Below, piece by piece: positions 1-5,154 of a DNA stretch of 5,605 nt. Where the stretch lies: positions 1-5,605 of the forward strand of contig JAAZIZ010000230.1 in the NCBI GenBank assembly GCA_012800565.1. Direction: 5' to 3'. The notes under the pieces were generated by a model, which saw only the letters and a list, made by a program, of their open reading frames with translations, was not told the DNA's origin and made no database searches. How positions within the stretch are numbered: the first letter of the stretch is position 1; every line of letters starts with the position of its first letter. The DNA comes from Lentisphaerota bacterium. Lineage in GTDB: Bacteria > Verrucomicrobiota > Lentisphaeria > Oligosphaerales > Oligosphaeraceae. A program made the translations under genes and the position numbers.

Positions 1-262
1 TAGCCCTGCCGGGCTCAGAAGCGCCCCTTGCATTTTCACAACGTGTCATTCAGCACGGGCGGCCAGTTCTCCGGACTCCTTGTCCGGGAAAAGCAAAAAA
101 GAGGCTGAAAACGGGGGAAGAAAGCGGGAACCAAAGGAAGAAGCGGATTTTCCCCCCCTGTTACCCAGCTTCACCGGCGCATTCCCCAAACTGGGAATAA
201 ACAGTACCAATAGCGTTTTCCCGGCTTGCATCAGCAGAAAAATCAATTACTGTATTCATAGT
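1..262. other. Intergenic region without a convincing gene
   Basis: I see no gene here that I can defend. The possible reading frames on both strands lack a ribosome binding site and recognisable protein character, and the + strand frame runs straight through the terminator-like hairpin at 263-291. The region holds a small hairpin at 2-15 (AGCCC/GGGCT, 4-base loop), a hairpin at 71-87 (CCGGAC/GTCCGG, 5-base loop), a strongly purine-rich stretch at about 86-148, a run of seven C at 152-158, and a perfect 6-bp inverted repeat ATTCCC/GGGAAT at 181-198 with a 6-base spacer. Upstream gene ends and promoters may lie here, but none can be assigned. Confidence 0.5.
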
Positions 263-291
263 CTGCCGGCAGCTGCTGCCGGCAGCTTTTT
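263..291 (+). terminator. Terminator-like hairpin in the leader of the creatininase-family gene
   Basis: Two copies of the self-complementary 10-mer CTGCCGGCAG (263-272 and 276-285) are separated by CTG and followed by C and five T (287-291). They can pair as a 10-bp GC-rich stem with a 3-base loop and a short U-tract, the shape of an intrinsic terminator on the + strand. The minus strand has no T-run on the other side. It ends only 23 bases before the start codon at 315, leaving no room for a promoter between them. It is therefore either the terminator of something to the left, with the promoter overlapping it, or a leader attenuator for the downstream operon. Confidence 0.55.
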
Positions 292-304
292 CAGCCATAA
301 ATTC

Positions 305-309
305 AGGAG
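305..309 (+). promoter_or_regulatory. Ribosome binding site for the creatininase-family gene
   Basis: AGGAG lies 5 bases before the ATG at 315 and supports that start. No other start-like codon nearby has a comparable site. Confidence 0.8.
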
Positions 310-314
310 TACAG

Positions 315-1076
315 ATGTTTTATTTACAGATGCTGCCATACCAAGTGCGCGAAGCGATTGAAAAAAACTTTCCGGTGGTGCTGCCGCTGGGAGTGCTCGA
401 ATACCACGCCGAGCATCTGCCTCTGGGCGTTGATGCATTCGTCTGCACAGAAGTCATCAAGCGGGTGGAACGCACCCACGCCAAGCAGATGGTGGTGCTG
501 CCGCCATTCTATTACGGTGCGGCCTCACTGGCAGTGGCGACCCCGGAGGCGCATGGCACAGTGCAGGTTGATGCAAAAAAACTCATCCCGGTGGCCGAGG
601 ATATCTTCCATAGCCTGCTGCGGGTGGGGTTCCGCAATATCCATGCTTTTATCGCTCACCAGACGGAGGAGTTCGCTCAAGGCATGCCCACCGACTTGGC
701 TTTCCGCTTTGCAGCCCGGCAGACAATCTTCAAATGGCTGGAGAAAGAAAGCGGCGAAGGATGGTGGGGAACTGAGAAGTTCAGTTCGTATTCCTCTGGC
801 CAGAATAACCCCTTCGCCTGGGTCCAAATCCATCCGGTGCGCTGCGGTGAAGACAGCAGACAGATGTTCCCGGGCGATCACGCCGGTAAACTGGAGACTT
901 CCGAAACCATGGCGATCTATCCCGACAGCGTGGAGCTGGACCGCATTGACGGAACGCTCTGGTACGCCCGGGCCGGCCGCGAAGCAACCCCGGAATACGG
1001 TGAAGCCGCACTGCAGGCCGCGGCGCAGGATATGACCAAACTGCTGTTCCCCGACAGCAGCCCGCAGAAGAACTGA
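315..1076 (+). CDS. Creatininase-family metal-dependent amidohydrolase
   Basis: The 253-residue product has the usual creatininase-family length and layout. The N-terminal signature PLGVLEYHAEHLPLGVD (residues 24-40) supplies likely metal ligands E29, H31 and D40. A second cluster AHQTEE (114-119) gives H115 in place of the common NGHGGN motif, and a third, HAGKLETSE (189-197), gives H189 and E194. Family members bind two divalent metals and hydrolyse cyclic amides or small C-N bonds (creatinine, formamides) or trim peptides as in mycofactocin maturation. The true substrate here is unknown. There is no signal peptide, so it is probably cytoplasmic. An AGGAG site fixes the start. The next gene begins 7 bases after the stop, indicating an operon with a phosphatase-superfamily enzyme. 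The HQTEE variant and a longer insertion at about 140-165 set it apart from classical creatininase. I am confident of the family but not of the reaction. Confidence 0.88.
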   Translation: MFYLQMLPYQVREAIEKNFPVVLPLGVLEYHAEHLPLGVDAFVCTEVIKRVERTHAKQMVVLPPFYYGAASLAVATPEAHGTVQVDAKKLIPVAEDIFHSLLRVGFRNIHAFIAHQTEEFAQGMPTDLAFRFAARQTIFKWLEKESGEGWWGTEKFSSYSSGQNNPFAWVQIHPVRCGEDSRQMFPGDHAGKLETSETMAIYPDSVELDRIDGTLWYARAGREATPEYGEAALQAAAQDMTKLLFPDSSPQKN

Positions 1077-1083
1077 AGAACCT

Positions 1084-2274
1084 ATGCTGCCGAAAATTGA
1101 AATCGTTGTTTTTATTGATGCCCTGGGCTGGGAGATCGCTCAAAAACACTCGTTTCTGCAGCAGGAATTGCCTTTTCGTCAGCGTATTGAGATGCAGTTC
1201 GGATATTCCTGCACTGCATTGCCGACCATCCTCAGCGGCTGCCGGCCCAATGAGCATGGCCATCTCTGTCTGTTCTATTACGATCCGGTAAACTCACCTT
1301 TCAAGGCGCTGCGCTACCTGCACTGGCTGCTGCGCCCGCGGTCGTTCTGGAACCGCGGGCGGGTCAGGAATATCCTGTCCCGGATTATCCGTCGCCTCTA
1401 CCGTTACGACGGCTATTTCCAGTTGTATCAAATGCCGCTGGACAGAATCGGGATGATGAATTATTGCGAAAAGCAGGACATCTTCGCACCTAAGGGACTC
1501 TCGCCGCTGCCGAACCTGCAGGATACCCTGATGCAGTCCAGGCTGAAGTACCACCTCTCCGACTGGCGGGCCAGTGAGCAGGAAAATATCGCCGCCGCCG
1601 CCGCCGCCATCCAGTCCGAAGAAGCAGACTTCCTCTTCATTTATCTGGCCGGGCTGGATTCGCTGCTGCACGAGAAAATCGGTGAGCCGGAGCTAATCCA
1701 GGAAAAACTGCAGTTCTATGAACAGCAGCTTAGGCATCTGTTGCAGCTGGCCCAGGAACACGCCGACAGTTTCTCCTTGACGGTGATCTCCGATCACGGC
1801 ATGACCCCGTTGCGGGGCACTGCCGATATCAAGGGAGCGGTCGAGGAACTGGGATTGCGTTTTGGGGTCGATTATGCCGCCTGTTATGATGCTACCATGT
1901 TCAGAGTCTATTTCCTGACTGATGCAGCGCGAGAAATAATCATGAACCGAGTGACCTCCCAGAACTTCCCTGGTCACTGGCTGAGCCAGGAGGAAAAACA
2001 ACGCTACGGCATCGAAACCGGCAGTGGACAGCCGAATTACGGAGACGAGATTTTTCTCCTTGCGCCCGGTGTGCAGATTGTACCCTCGGACATGGGCGAC
2101 AAGCCCTTGCCGGGCATGCACGGCTTCGCCCCCGAGGACCAGGATTCGGCCGCTGTCTTGCTGTCTACTGACCCGCTCCCCGAGGACATCCGGGAGGTCG
2201 CAGACCTGTTCTCGTTTATGAAGACCCGCATTGCTGCGCTTGATGAGCTGCATTGGCGCAACGGCCCGGCATAA
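1084..2274 (+). CDS. Alkaline phosphatase superfamily phosphodiesterase/nucleotide pyrophosphatase-like protein
   Basis: The 396-residue product has the complete ordered active-site set of the alkaline phosphatase superfamily: D12 in VVFIDALGW, a nucleophile region YSCTALPTILSG (41-52), D192 and H196 in GLDSLLH, D237-H238 in ISDHGM, and H346 in GMHGF. The segment SGCRPNEHGH (51-60) matches the TG-x-x-P-x-x-HG block of nucleotide pyrophosphatase/phosphodiesterases. By spacing to that block S42 is the likeliest nucleophile, though C43 and T44 are adjacent. The sulfatase C-x-P-x-R motif is absent. Such enzymes use two zinc ions to cleave phosphodiesters or phosphomonoesters, and sometimes phosphonates; the substrate here is not evident. 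There is no clear signal peptide or membrane segment, so it is probably cytoplasmic. The ATG lies 7 bases after the upstream stop with only a weak purine-rich site, so translation is probably coupled. Six GCC codons encode A170-A175. Confidence 0.85.
   Translation: MLPKIEIVVFIDALGWEIAQKHSFLQQELPFRQRIEMQFGYSCTALPTILSGCRPNEHGHLCLFYYDPVNSPFKALRYLHWLLRPRSFWNRGRVRNILSRIIRRLYRYDGYFQLYQMPLDRIGMMNYCEKQDIFAPKGLSPLPNLQDTLMQSRLKYHLSDWRASEQENIAAAAAAIQSEEADFLFIYLAGLDSLLHEKIGEPELIQEKLQFYEQQLRHLLQLAQEHADSFSLTVISDHGMTPLRGTADIKGAVEELGLRFGVDYAACYDATMFRVYFLTDAAREIIMNRVTSQNFPGHWLSQEEKQRYGIETGSGQPNYGDEIFLLAPGVQIVPSDMGDKPLPGMHGFAPEDQDSAAVLLSTDPLPEDIREVADLFSFMKTRIAALDELHWRNGPA
1591..1608 (+). repeat. (GCC)6 triplet repeat inside the phosphatase-superfamily gene
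   Basis: Six perfect GCC units encode alanines 170-175, just before the SEEADFLFIYLAGLD segment. Unit gain or loss would stay in frame and change only the length of an alanine-rich helix or linker. Confidence 0.85.
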
Positions 2275-2290
2275 CCGGTTGCGTGCAGGG

Positions 2291-2307
2291 GGCAGTCTCA
2301 GGCTGCC
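2291..2307. terminator. Weak hairpin between convergent genes
   Basis: GGCAG (2291-2295) and CTGCC (2303-2307) form a 5-bp stem with a 7-base loop, immediately next to the stop codon of the minus-strand gene. It is in the right place to separate the two convergent genes, but neither strand has a T-run after it. A terminator role is a guess from position. Confidence 0.25.
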
Positions 2308-3306
2308 TTAACTCGCAAATTCCCGCAGCACCGCCAGGCATTCCGGACTGTAGATATTCGTCTTATTGAAGATATATGCCGCAGTGACCCCCTTTTCCCG
2401 CAACAGCTGCAGGCGCTCGCGCAACTGCCCGGGGCTGAGTTCGCCCATTGAACTTGACAGCCCGATGCCGGAACAGAAGCACACCCGGCTGTCCTGCAAC
2501 AGACGCAGGTGGTCTTCAAGATTCTGCCGGAAATATTCCCTCCGGGTATGATAATTCATGGTCACGACGGCATCCATCAGCCCGGCCTCAGCCCATTCCA
2601 CCCAATCCTGCCCCTCAGTTACCGCCGGCCCCAGCCCCCAGACCGGCGGAACCGGTATGTCCAGGCTGTTCAGATAATTCGAGCGGGCGGCGATGGAGAG
2701 TTCCAGGCCGTATTGCGCTGTCACCTCGCGCACCGCTACCACCGCTGCCCGGACATTGGCATTGAGCCATGCCAATTCCTTGTATCGGCAGGCCGGCTCA
2801 CCGCGTTGCGCCTCAGTGGGAACCTCATAACCGAAATATTTCCGCCGTAAGGCACGGCACCCATCGCATTCACAAGGATAATCGAGCGACAGCAGGCTGT
2901 TGGCGCTGCGGATGAAATCCAGCTGCACGCCGCATAACCGGCCAGCATAACCCTCGGCAACTCTCGCCACCGCCGCTGCCAGCCCGGGGGCAAAACTGGG
3001 ATGGTTAGGGCAGGGGGCCGCCAGGCGGATGCCGTGCCTGGCCTCCATCTCCTGCCAGCGCGTTTCCGGCATCGTGCGCAGCACCGGATGGTCGATTGCT
3101 TCCTGGGGATGGATGCGCGCTTCTACAGCCATACTTACTTCTGCAGCCGCCCTCAAATAAGCATCAAGATTGCCAACTGTCGGCAGATAAATATTGCATT
3201 TCCGCACCCCGGCTTCGGCCAGCAGATGCATTTGCGCCGCCATCTCAGGGAATGGATGCTGACGGTCGCAGACATATCGGGCGTGATCCCAGACAGATAT
3301 TTGCAT
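2308..3306 (-). CDS. GHL10-like (family 10-like) putative glycoside hydrolase
   Basis: From the ATG at 3306 the product is 332 residues and reads as a TIM-barrel protein of the glycosyl-hydrolase-like 10 type. The key block is GVQLDFIRSANSLLSLDYP (126-144), with D130 in the family's GI-x-LDYIR-like strand. It is followed by the cysteine cluster CECDGC (145-150) and RRKYFG, and later by TMNYHTRREYFR (249-260), like the family's MxYH segment. No signal peptide is visible, so it may be cytoplasmic, acting on imported oligosaccharides; the substrate is unknown. The frame stays open up to 3516, but that extra part is proline-rich and unlike the family. AGGAG lies about 12 bases before the 3306 ATG, a rather long spacing, so the start is less certain than the gene. 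It lies 130 bases downstream of the DUF5808-like gene on the same strand and converges on the phosphatase gene. Confidence 0.75.
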   Translation of the reverse strand: MQISVWDHARYVCDRQHPFPEMAAQMHLLAEAGVRKCNIYLPTVGNLDAYLRAAAEVSMAVEARIHPQEAIDHPVLRTMPETRWQEMEARHGIRLAAPCPNHPSFAPGLAAAVARVAEGYAGRLCGVQLDFIRSANSLLSLDYPCECDGCRALRRKYFGYEVPTEAQRGEPACRYKELAWLNANVRAAVVAVREVTAQYGLELSIAARSNYLNSLDIPVPPVWGLGPAVTEGQDWVEWAEAGLMDAVVTMNYHTRREYFRQNLEDHLRLLQDSRVCFCSGIGLSSSMGELSPGQLRERLQLLREKGVTAAYIFNKTNIYSPECLAVLREFAS

Positions 3307-3383
3307 TTGCGGACAATGCTCCTGAAGTGGAAAAACAGAAAAACCGGGGGGATGCTGGATTTTATCTTCCGGCTTTCTGCGCA

Positions 3384-3403
3384 GGGGGCAGGGGGGGAGG
3401 GGG
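3384..3403 (+). other. G-rich tract (G5-CA-G7-A-G5), possible G-quadruplex
   Basis: On the + strand, runs of five, seven and five G are separated by CA and A. The run of seven can be split into two G3 tracts, giving four tracts, enough for an intramolecular quadruplex. It lies in the untranslated gap between two minus-strand genes, so the G-rich strand is the template for their transcription and the RNA would carry C-runs. Confidence 0.5.
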
Positions 3404-3436
3404 CACATAAACTGCCGTTGCCGGATGCGGCCGGAA

Positions 3437-3751
3437 TCAGCGTTTGGACAGCGGCCCCGGGTATTTGGCCAAATCCTTCGCTGCACCTCGGAAGCAGTAG
3501 ATACAGAGCCAGACAAAATACAGCAGCAGAAAGGTAAGGGTTGTCATGGGCAGTGCCGTAGGCAGTCTCGGGCCTTTCAGCTTCAGCACCAGCGGCCAAA
3601 GCAGTATCGGCAGCAGTATCAGCGCCAGTTCGACATAACTCCTGCCCCGGGCAAAATTTAAGGTCACGCCCATCCATTTGTATTTTGCGTGCCTGTACAC
3701 AAACACACGCGGATCATCGGGATTGATATAGATAAGGGTGCTGCATTTCAT
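3437..3751 (-). CDS. Small membrane protein resembling DUF5808
   Basis: The ATG at 3751 has GGAG 8 bases upstream and gives a 104-residue protein; a GTG three codons earlier has no room for a binding site. The N-terminal part NPDDPRVFVYRH (10-21) and WMGVTLNFARGRSY (26-39) resembles the DUF5808 pattern, in which a DPR-I/V-FV strand and a G-x-TLNFA strand precede membrane helices. Two hydrophobic segments follow at about 40-57 and 66-87, with a short basic tail (LSKR). Function is unknown; in other bacteria this domain sits next to integral membrane segments, sometimes in proteins linked to regulators or transporters. A promoter-like pair is seen upstream at 3806-3833. The glycoside hydrolase homologue lies downstream on the same strand and may be co-transcribed. 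The match is from memory of the motif, not a search. Confidence 0.65.
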   Translation of the reverse strand: MKCSTLIYINPDDPRVFVYRHAKYKWMGVTLNFARGRSYVELALILLPILLWPLVLKLKGPRLPTALPMTTLTFLLLYFVWLCIYCFRGAAKDLAKYPGPLSKR

Positions 3752-3770
3752 GCTGCTCACTCCGTATTAG

Positions 3771-3780
3771 GTCAGCTGAC
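3771..3780. promoter_or_regulatory. Palindrome GTCAGCTGAC in the divergent region
   Basis: This perfect 10-bp palindrome lies 20 bases upstream of the DUF5808-like start codon. Eight of its bases (GTCAGCTG) recur at 3948-3955, about 60 bases upstream of the pseudopilin start. Two related sites flanking a divergent intergenic region could be operators, but no regulator gene is present here. Confidence 0.25.
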
Positions 3781-3805
3781 TGGAACTGCTCTGCTGAATG
3801 CATAT

Positions 3806-3833
3806 AAAATATCCCCCCGGCTGGTATTTTCAA
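3806..3833 (-). promoter_or_regulatory. Candidate sigma-70-type promoter for the DUF5808-like gene
   Basis: Read on the minus strand, TTGAAA (3833-3828) and TATTTT (3811-3806) are separated by 16 bases, about 55 bases before the ATG at 3751. The -35 matches consensus at 5 of 6 positions and the -10 at 4 of 6. An alternative -10, TTTTAT, lies two bases further on. Confidence 0.35.
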
Positions 3834-3871
3834 CGCCTAAGCCGGAAAAACCTGATATTCTGGGCACCGGA

Positions 3872-3888
3872 ACAGTGTCATTCACTGT
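3872..3888. repeat. Inverted repeat ACAGTG/CACTGT
   Basis: A perfect 6-bp inverted repeat with a 5-base loop lies 130-146 bases upstream of the pseudopilin start. It is followed at 3892-3904 by a second short palindrome, CTTTT-GCG-AAAAG. No T-run follows, so it is not a terminator. A regulator-binding role is possible but unsupported by any other feature. Confidence 0.35.
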
Positions 3889-4002
3889 CCGCTTTTGCGA
3901 AAAGGATAGACTTTCCAAGAGTTTTTATGCATTTCAGAATAGGTACTGTCAGCTGCCGCCAGAACGGTTATTTTGTCTTCAGCGCAACCACCAGTGCCAA
4001 AC

Positions 4003-4009
4003 AGAGGAG
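4003..4009 (+). promoter_or_regulatory. Ribosome binding site deciding the pseudopilin start
   Basis: AGAGGAG lies 8 bases before the ATG at 4018. It favours this start over the open frame extending up to a TTG at 3973, which has no such site and would place residues ahead of the basic prepilin leader. Confidence 0.8.
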
Positions 4010-4017
4010 CAATCACC

Positions 4018-4728
4018 ATGCCGAAGAGATACAGACGCTTTTTTACTCTGATCGAGCTGCTGTCCGTCATTGCCATAATCGCGGTGCTGTCTGCGATGCT
4101 GTTGCCGGTCTCAGTCAAGGCCCGGGCTAAAGCCGGGCAGATCAGCTGTGTGGGCAATCTCAAACAGCTGGGAGTTGCTTTCATGCTTTATGCCTCCGAC
4201 CATCGCGAACGCCTGATGCCCTACATTACCGGCGGCGGGGTCTATGATCATCCGGGTACCAACTGGACCCGCATTACCTATCCCTATTATCAGAGCGTCG
4301 AGGTGCTGGCCTGCCCGGCCAGTCTGCAAGACGGCCCGGAAGCGACAGTCGAAGGGTTTCACCTTTATGACGGAAATTACGGCTGGAATTATGACGGCAC
4401 CCAAGGAAATCGCGGACGCCTGCACAGCCATATTGATGCTCCCAGCAAAGGCTATCTGCTCTTCGATTCCGGCGACCAGTGCGTAATTTACGGCAAAAAC
4501 TGCTGGAAGAATCTGATGGAGGAGCTGGACCTGGATTGGGACAGCCGCTCCGAAGGCTGCAACCGGCATCTCGACAATGTCAATATCGCTTTCGTGGACG
4601 GACATGTAGCAGCCCGGGAATTGATGGATTTCCTGGCCGCCCCCTGTCCAAGCAACGCCGCACCCTGGTATATCGAATGGTATGGAGGACAACTTACTAT
4701 GGAGGGCGTGCCATTTCCAAAGCGCTGA
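4018..4728 (+). CDS. Type IV pseudopilin-like protein with H-X9-DG motif
   Basis: The 236-residue product starts with a short basic leader (MPKRYRRF) followed by [22 protein letters not shown] (9-30), the prepilin cleavage/methylation segment and single membrane-spanning helix, with E13 at the +5 position. The residue before the expected cleavage site is F8 instead of glycine. [25 protein letters not shown] (42-66) is the standard continuation in Lentisphaerota and Planctomycetes members of this family. The C-terminal part has [15 protein letters not shown] (183-197), where H184, nine residues and D194-G195 make the H-X9-DG motif. Such proteins are thought to be processed by a prepilin peptidase and to sit at the inner membrane or be surface-exposed, possibly linked to type II-like secretion or pseudopili. 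Individual roles are unknown. It is a single gene on its strand, with its own ribosome binding site. Confidence 0.92.
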   Translation: MPKRYRRFFTLIELLSVIAIIAVLSAMLLPVSVKARAKAGQISCVGNLKQLGVAFMLYASDHRERLMPYITGGGVYDHPGTNWTRITYPYYQSVEVLACPASLQDGPEATVEGFHLYDGNYGWNYDGTQGNRGRLHSHIDAPSKGYLLFDSGDQCVIYGKNCWKNLMEELDLDWDSRSEGCNRHLDNVNIAFVDGHVAARELMDFLAAPCPSNAAPWYIEWYGGQLTMEGVPFPKR

Positions 4729-4729
4729 A

Positions 4730-4760
4730 CCGTGCTCCGGCAGCAATACGGATGATTTTT
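4730..4760 (+). terminator. Possible weak terminator after the pseudopilin gene
   Basis: CCG-TGCT and AGCA-CGG can form an imperfect stem (4730-4736 with 4742-4745 and 4749-4751, a 3-base bulge and CCGGC loop), followed after five bases by TTTTT at 4756-4760. Position just after the stop is right, but the stem is interrupted and the T-run is offset. Confidence 0.25.
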
Positions 4761-4792
4761 CGCTGCAGGCACAGAGAAATGCCCCAGCCGGC

Positions 4793-4820
4793 TTGTTATT
4801 CGCCATTCGGATATTACATT
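4793..4820 (+). promoter_or_regulatory. Candidate promoter for tRNA-Ser
   Basis: TTGTTA (4793-4798) and TACATT (4815-4820) are 16 bases apart, each matching consensus at 4 of 6 positions. Initiation would fall about 18 bases before the tRNA 5' end, a usual leader length. Evidence is by consensus only. Confidence 0.35.
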
Positions 4821-4844
4821 ACAAAATCGCTTATCAGACAATCT

Positions 4845-4934
4845 GGAGAGATGGCTGAGTGGTTTAAGGCAGCGGTCTTGAAAACCGCCGTGTGGGCAAC
4901 TGCACCGTGGGTTCGACTCCCACTCTCTCCGCCA
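4845..4934 (+). tRNA. tRNA-Ser (anticodon TGA)
   Basis: The 90-base cloverleaf has a perfect 7-bp acceptor stem (GGAGAGA 4845-4851 with TCTCTCC 4924-4930), discriminator G at 4931 and an encoded CCA at 4932-4934. The anticodon stem is GCGGT/ACCGC (4872-4876, 4884-4888), with loop CTTGAAA placing anticodon TGA at 4879-4881. The T-arm is GTGGG/CCCAC with loop TTCGACT. The long variable arm at about 4889-4906 is typical of type II tRNAs and supports serine identity. It reads UCA and other UCN codons. A strong intrinsic terminator follows 9 bases after the CCA, so this is a single-gene transcription unit. Confidence 0.97.
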
Positions 4935-4943
4935 TTTTTAAGC

Positions 4944-4987
4944 AAAAAGCCCAAACAGTACTAAATGGTATCGTTTGGGCTTTTTTT
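4944..4987. terminator. Strong intrinsic terminator, probably bidirectional
   Basis: A 13-bp perfect inverted repeat AAAAAGCCCAAAC (4944-4956) and GTTTGGGCTTTTT (4973-4985) flanks a 16-base loop and ends in seven T (4981-4987). It terminates the tRNA transcript on the + strand. The matching A-run on the left side would serve as the U-tract for transcripts coming from the right. Confidence 0.92.
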
Positions 4988-5154
4988 GCCATTGCTGCCG
5001 CCCTGGGTGAGATGGGTATCAATGTGTAACCCTGAAAGGTAAAGGCCATTTCGATCAGGTTCGGGAAATATTCAATGTCCTTGCAACGTCATAAAGCGGC
5101 GTTGCCGAAGTCTTTCTATCGGGTAAAAAGTCTTTATAGTATAGAGGGAAGTAT
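4988..5154. other. Gap between tRNA terminator and zinc-ribbon gene
   Basis: No gene is recognised. A hairpin GCAACG (5083-5088)/CGTTGC (5100-5105) with an 11-base loop is present. The + strand has two short stop-bounded stretches with coding-like composition: one ends at a TAA near 5029, and another, about 24 codons, contains VTLKGKGHFDQVREIFNVLA and ends near 5094. They may be the remains of a decayed gene or chance. TATAGT at 5135-5140 resembles a -10 box, but no good -35 lies at the right distance. Confidence 0.35.
5143..5148 (+). promoter_or_regulatory. Ribosome binding site for the small zinc-ribbon-like gene
   Basis: AGAGGG lies 6 bases before the ATG at 5155, supporting both the start and the reality of this small gene. 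Confidence 0.65.

Noticed and set aside
46..246. Open minus-strand frame of 66 codons
   Set aside because: There is no Shine-Dalgarno sequence before the ATG and no recognisable motif; the hydrophobic start alone is not enough.
80..361. Open + strand frame of 93 codons in the left region
   Set aside because: It begins at a TTG without a ribosome binding site, owes its K/E-rich start to the purine-rich tract, runs through the terminator-like hairpin and overlaps the well-supported creatininase-family gene.
1231..1248. Sulfatase-type C-x-P-x-R motif in the phosphatase-superfamily protein
   Set aside because: C53-R-P-N-E resembles the pattern but lacks the final arginine and lies in the block after the nucleophile, so a formylglycine sulfatase is not supported.
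3307..3516. N-terminal extension of the glycoside hydrolase homologue by 70 residues
   Set aside because: The extra part is proline- and arginine-rich, contains the translated G/C-run, overlaps the end of the DUF5808-like gene and has no family resemblance. The ATG at 3306 starts the recognisable fold.
3689..4130. Two overlapping + strand frames (about 110-120 codons) in the divergent region
   Set aside because: They overlap the DUF5808-like gene or the pseudopilin start in other frames, have no ribosome binding site and read as random translation of palindromic intergenic DNA.
4479..4964. + strand frame of 161 codons across the pseudopilin gene and tRNA
   Set aside because: It overlaps the pseudopilin gene in another frame and then translates the tRNA (AEWFKAAVLKTA is a typical tRNA-Ser artefact).
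4864..5049. Minus-strand frame of 61 codons containing GVEPTVQLPTRRFSRPLP
   Set aside because: This string is the familiar false protein produced by translating the antisense of tRNA-Ser, and the frame also crosses the terminator. It lacks a ribosome binding site.
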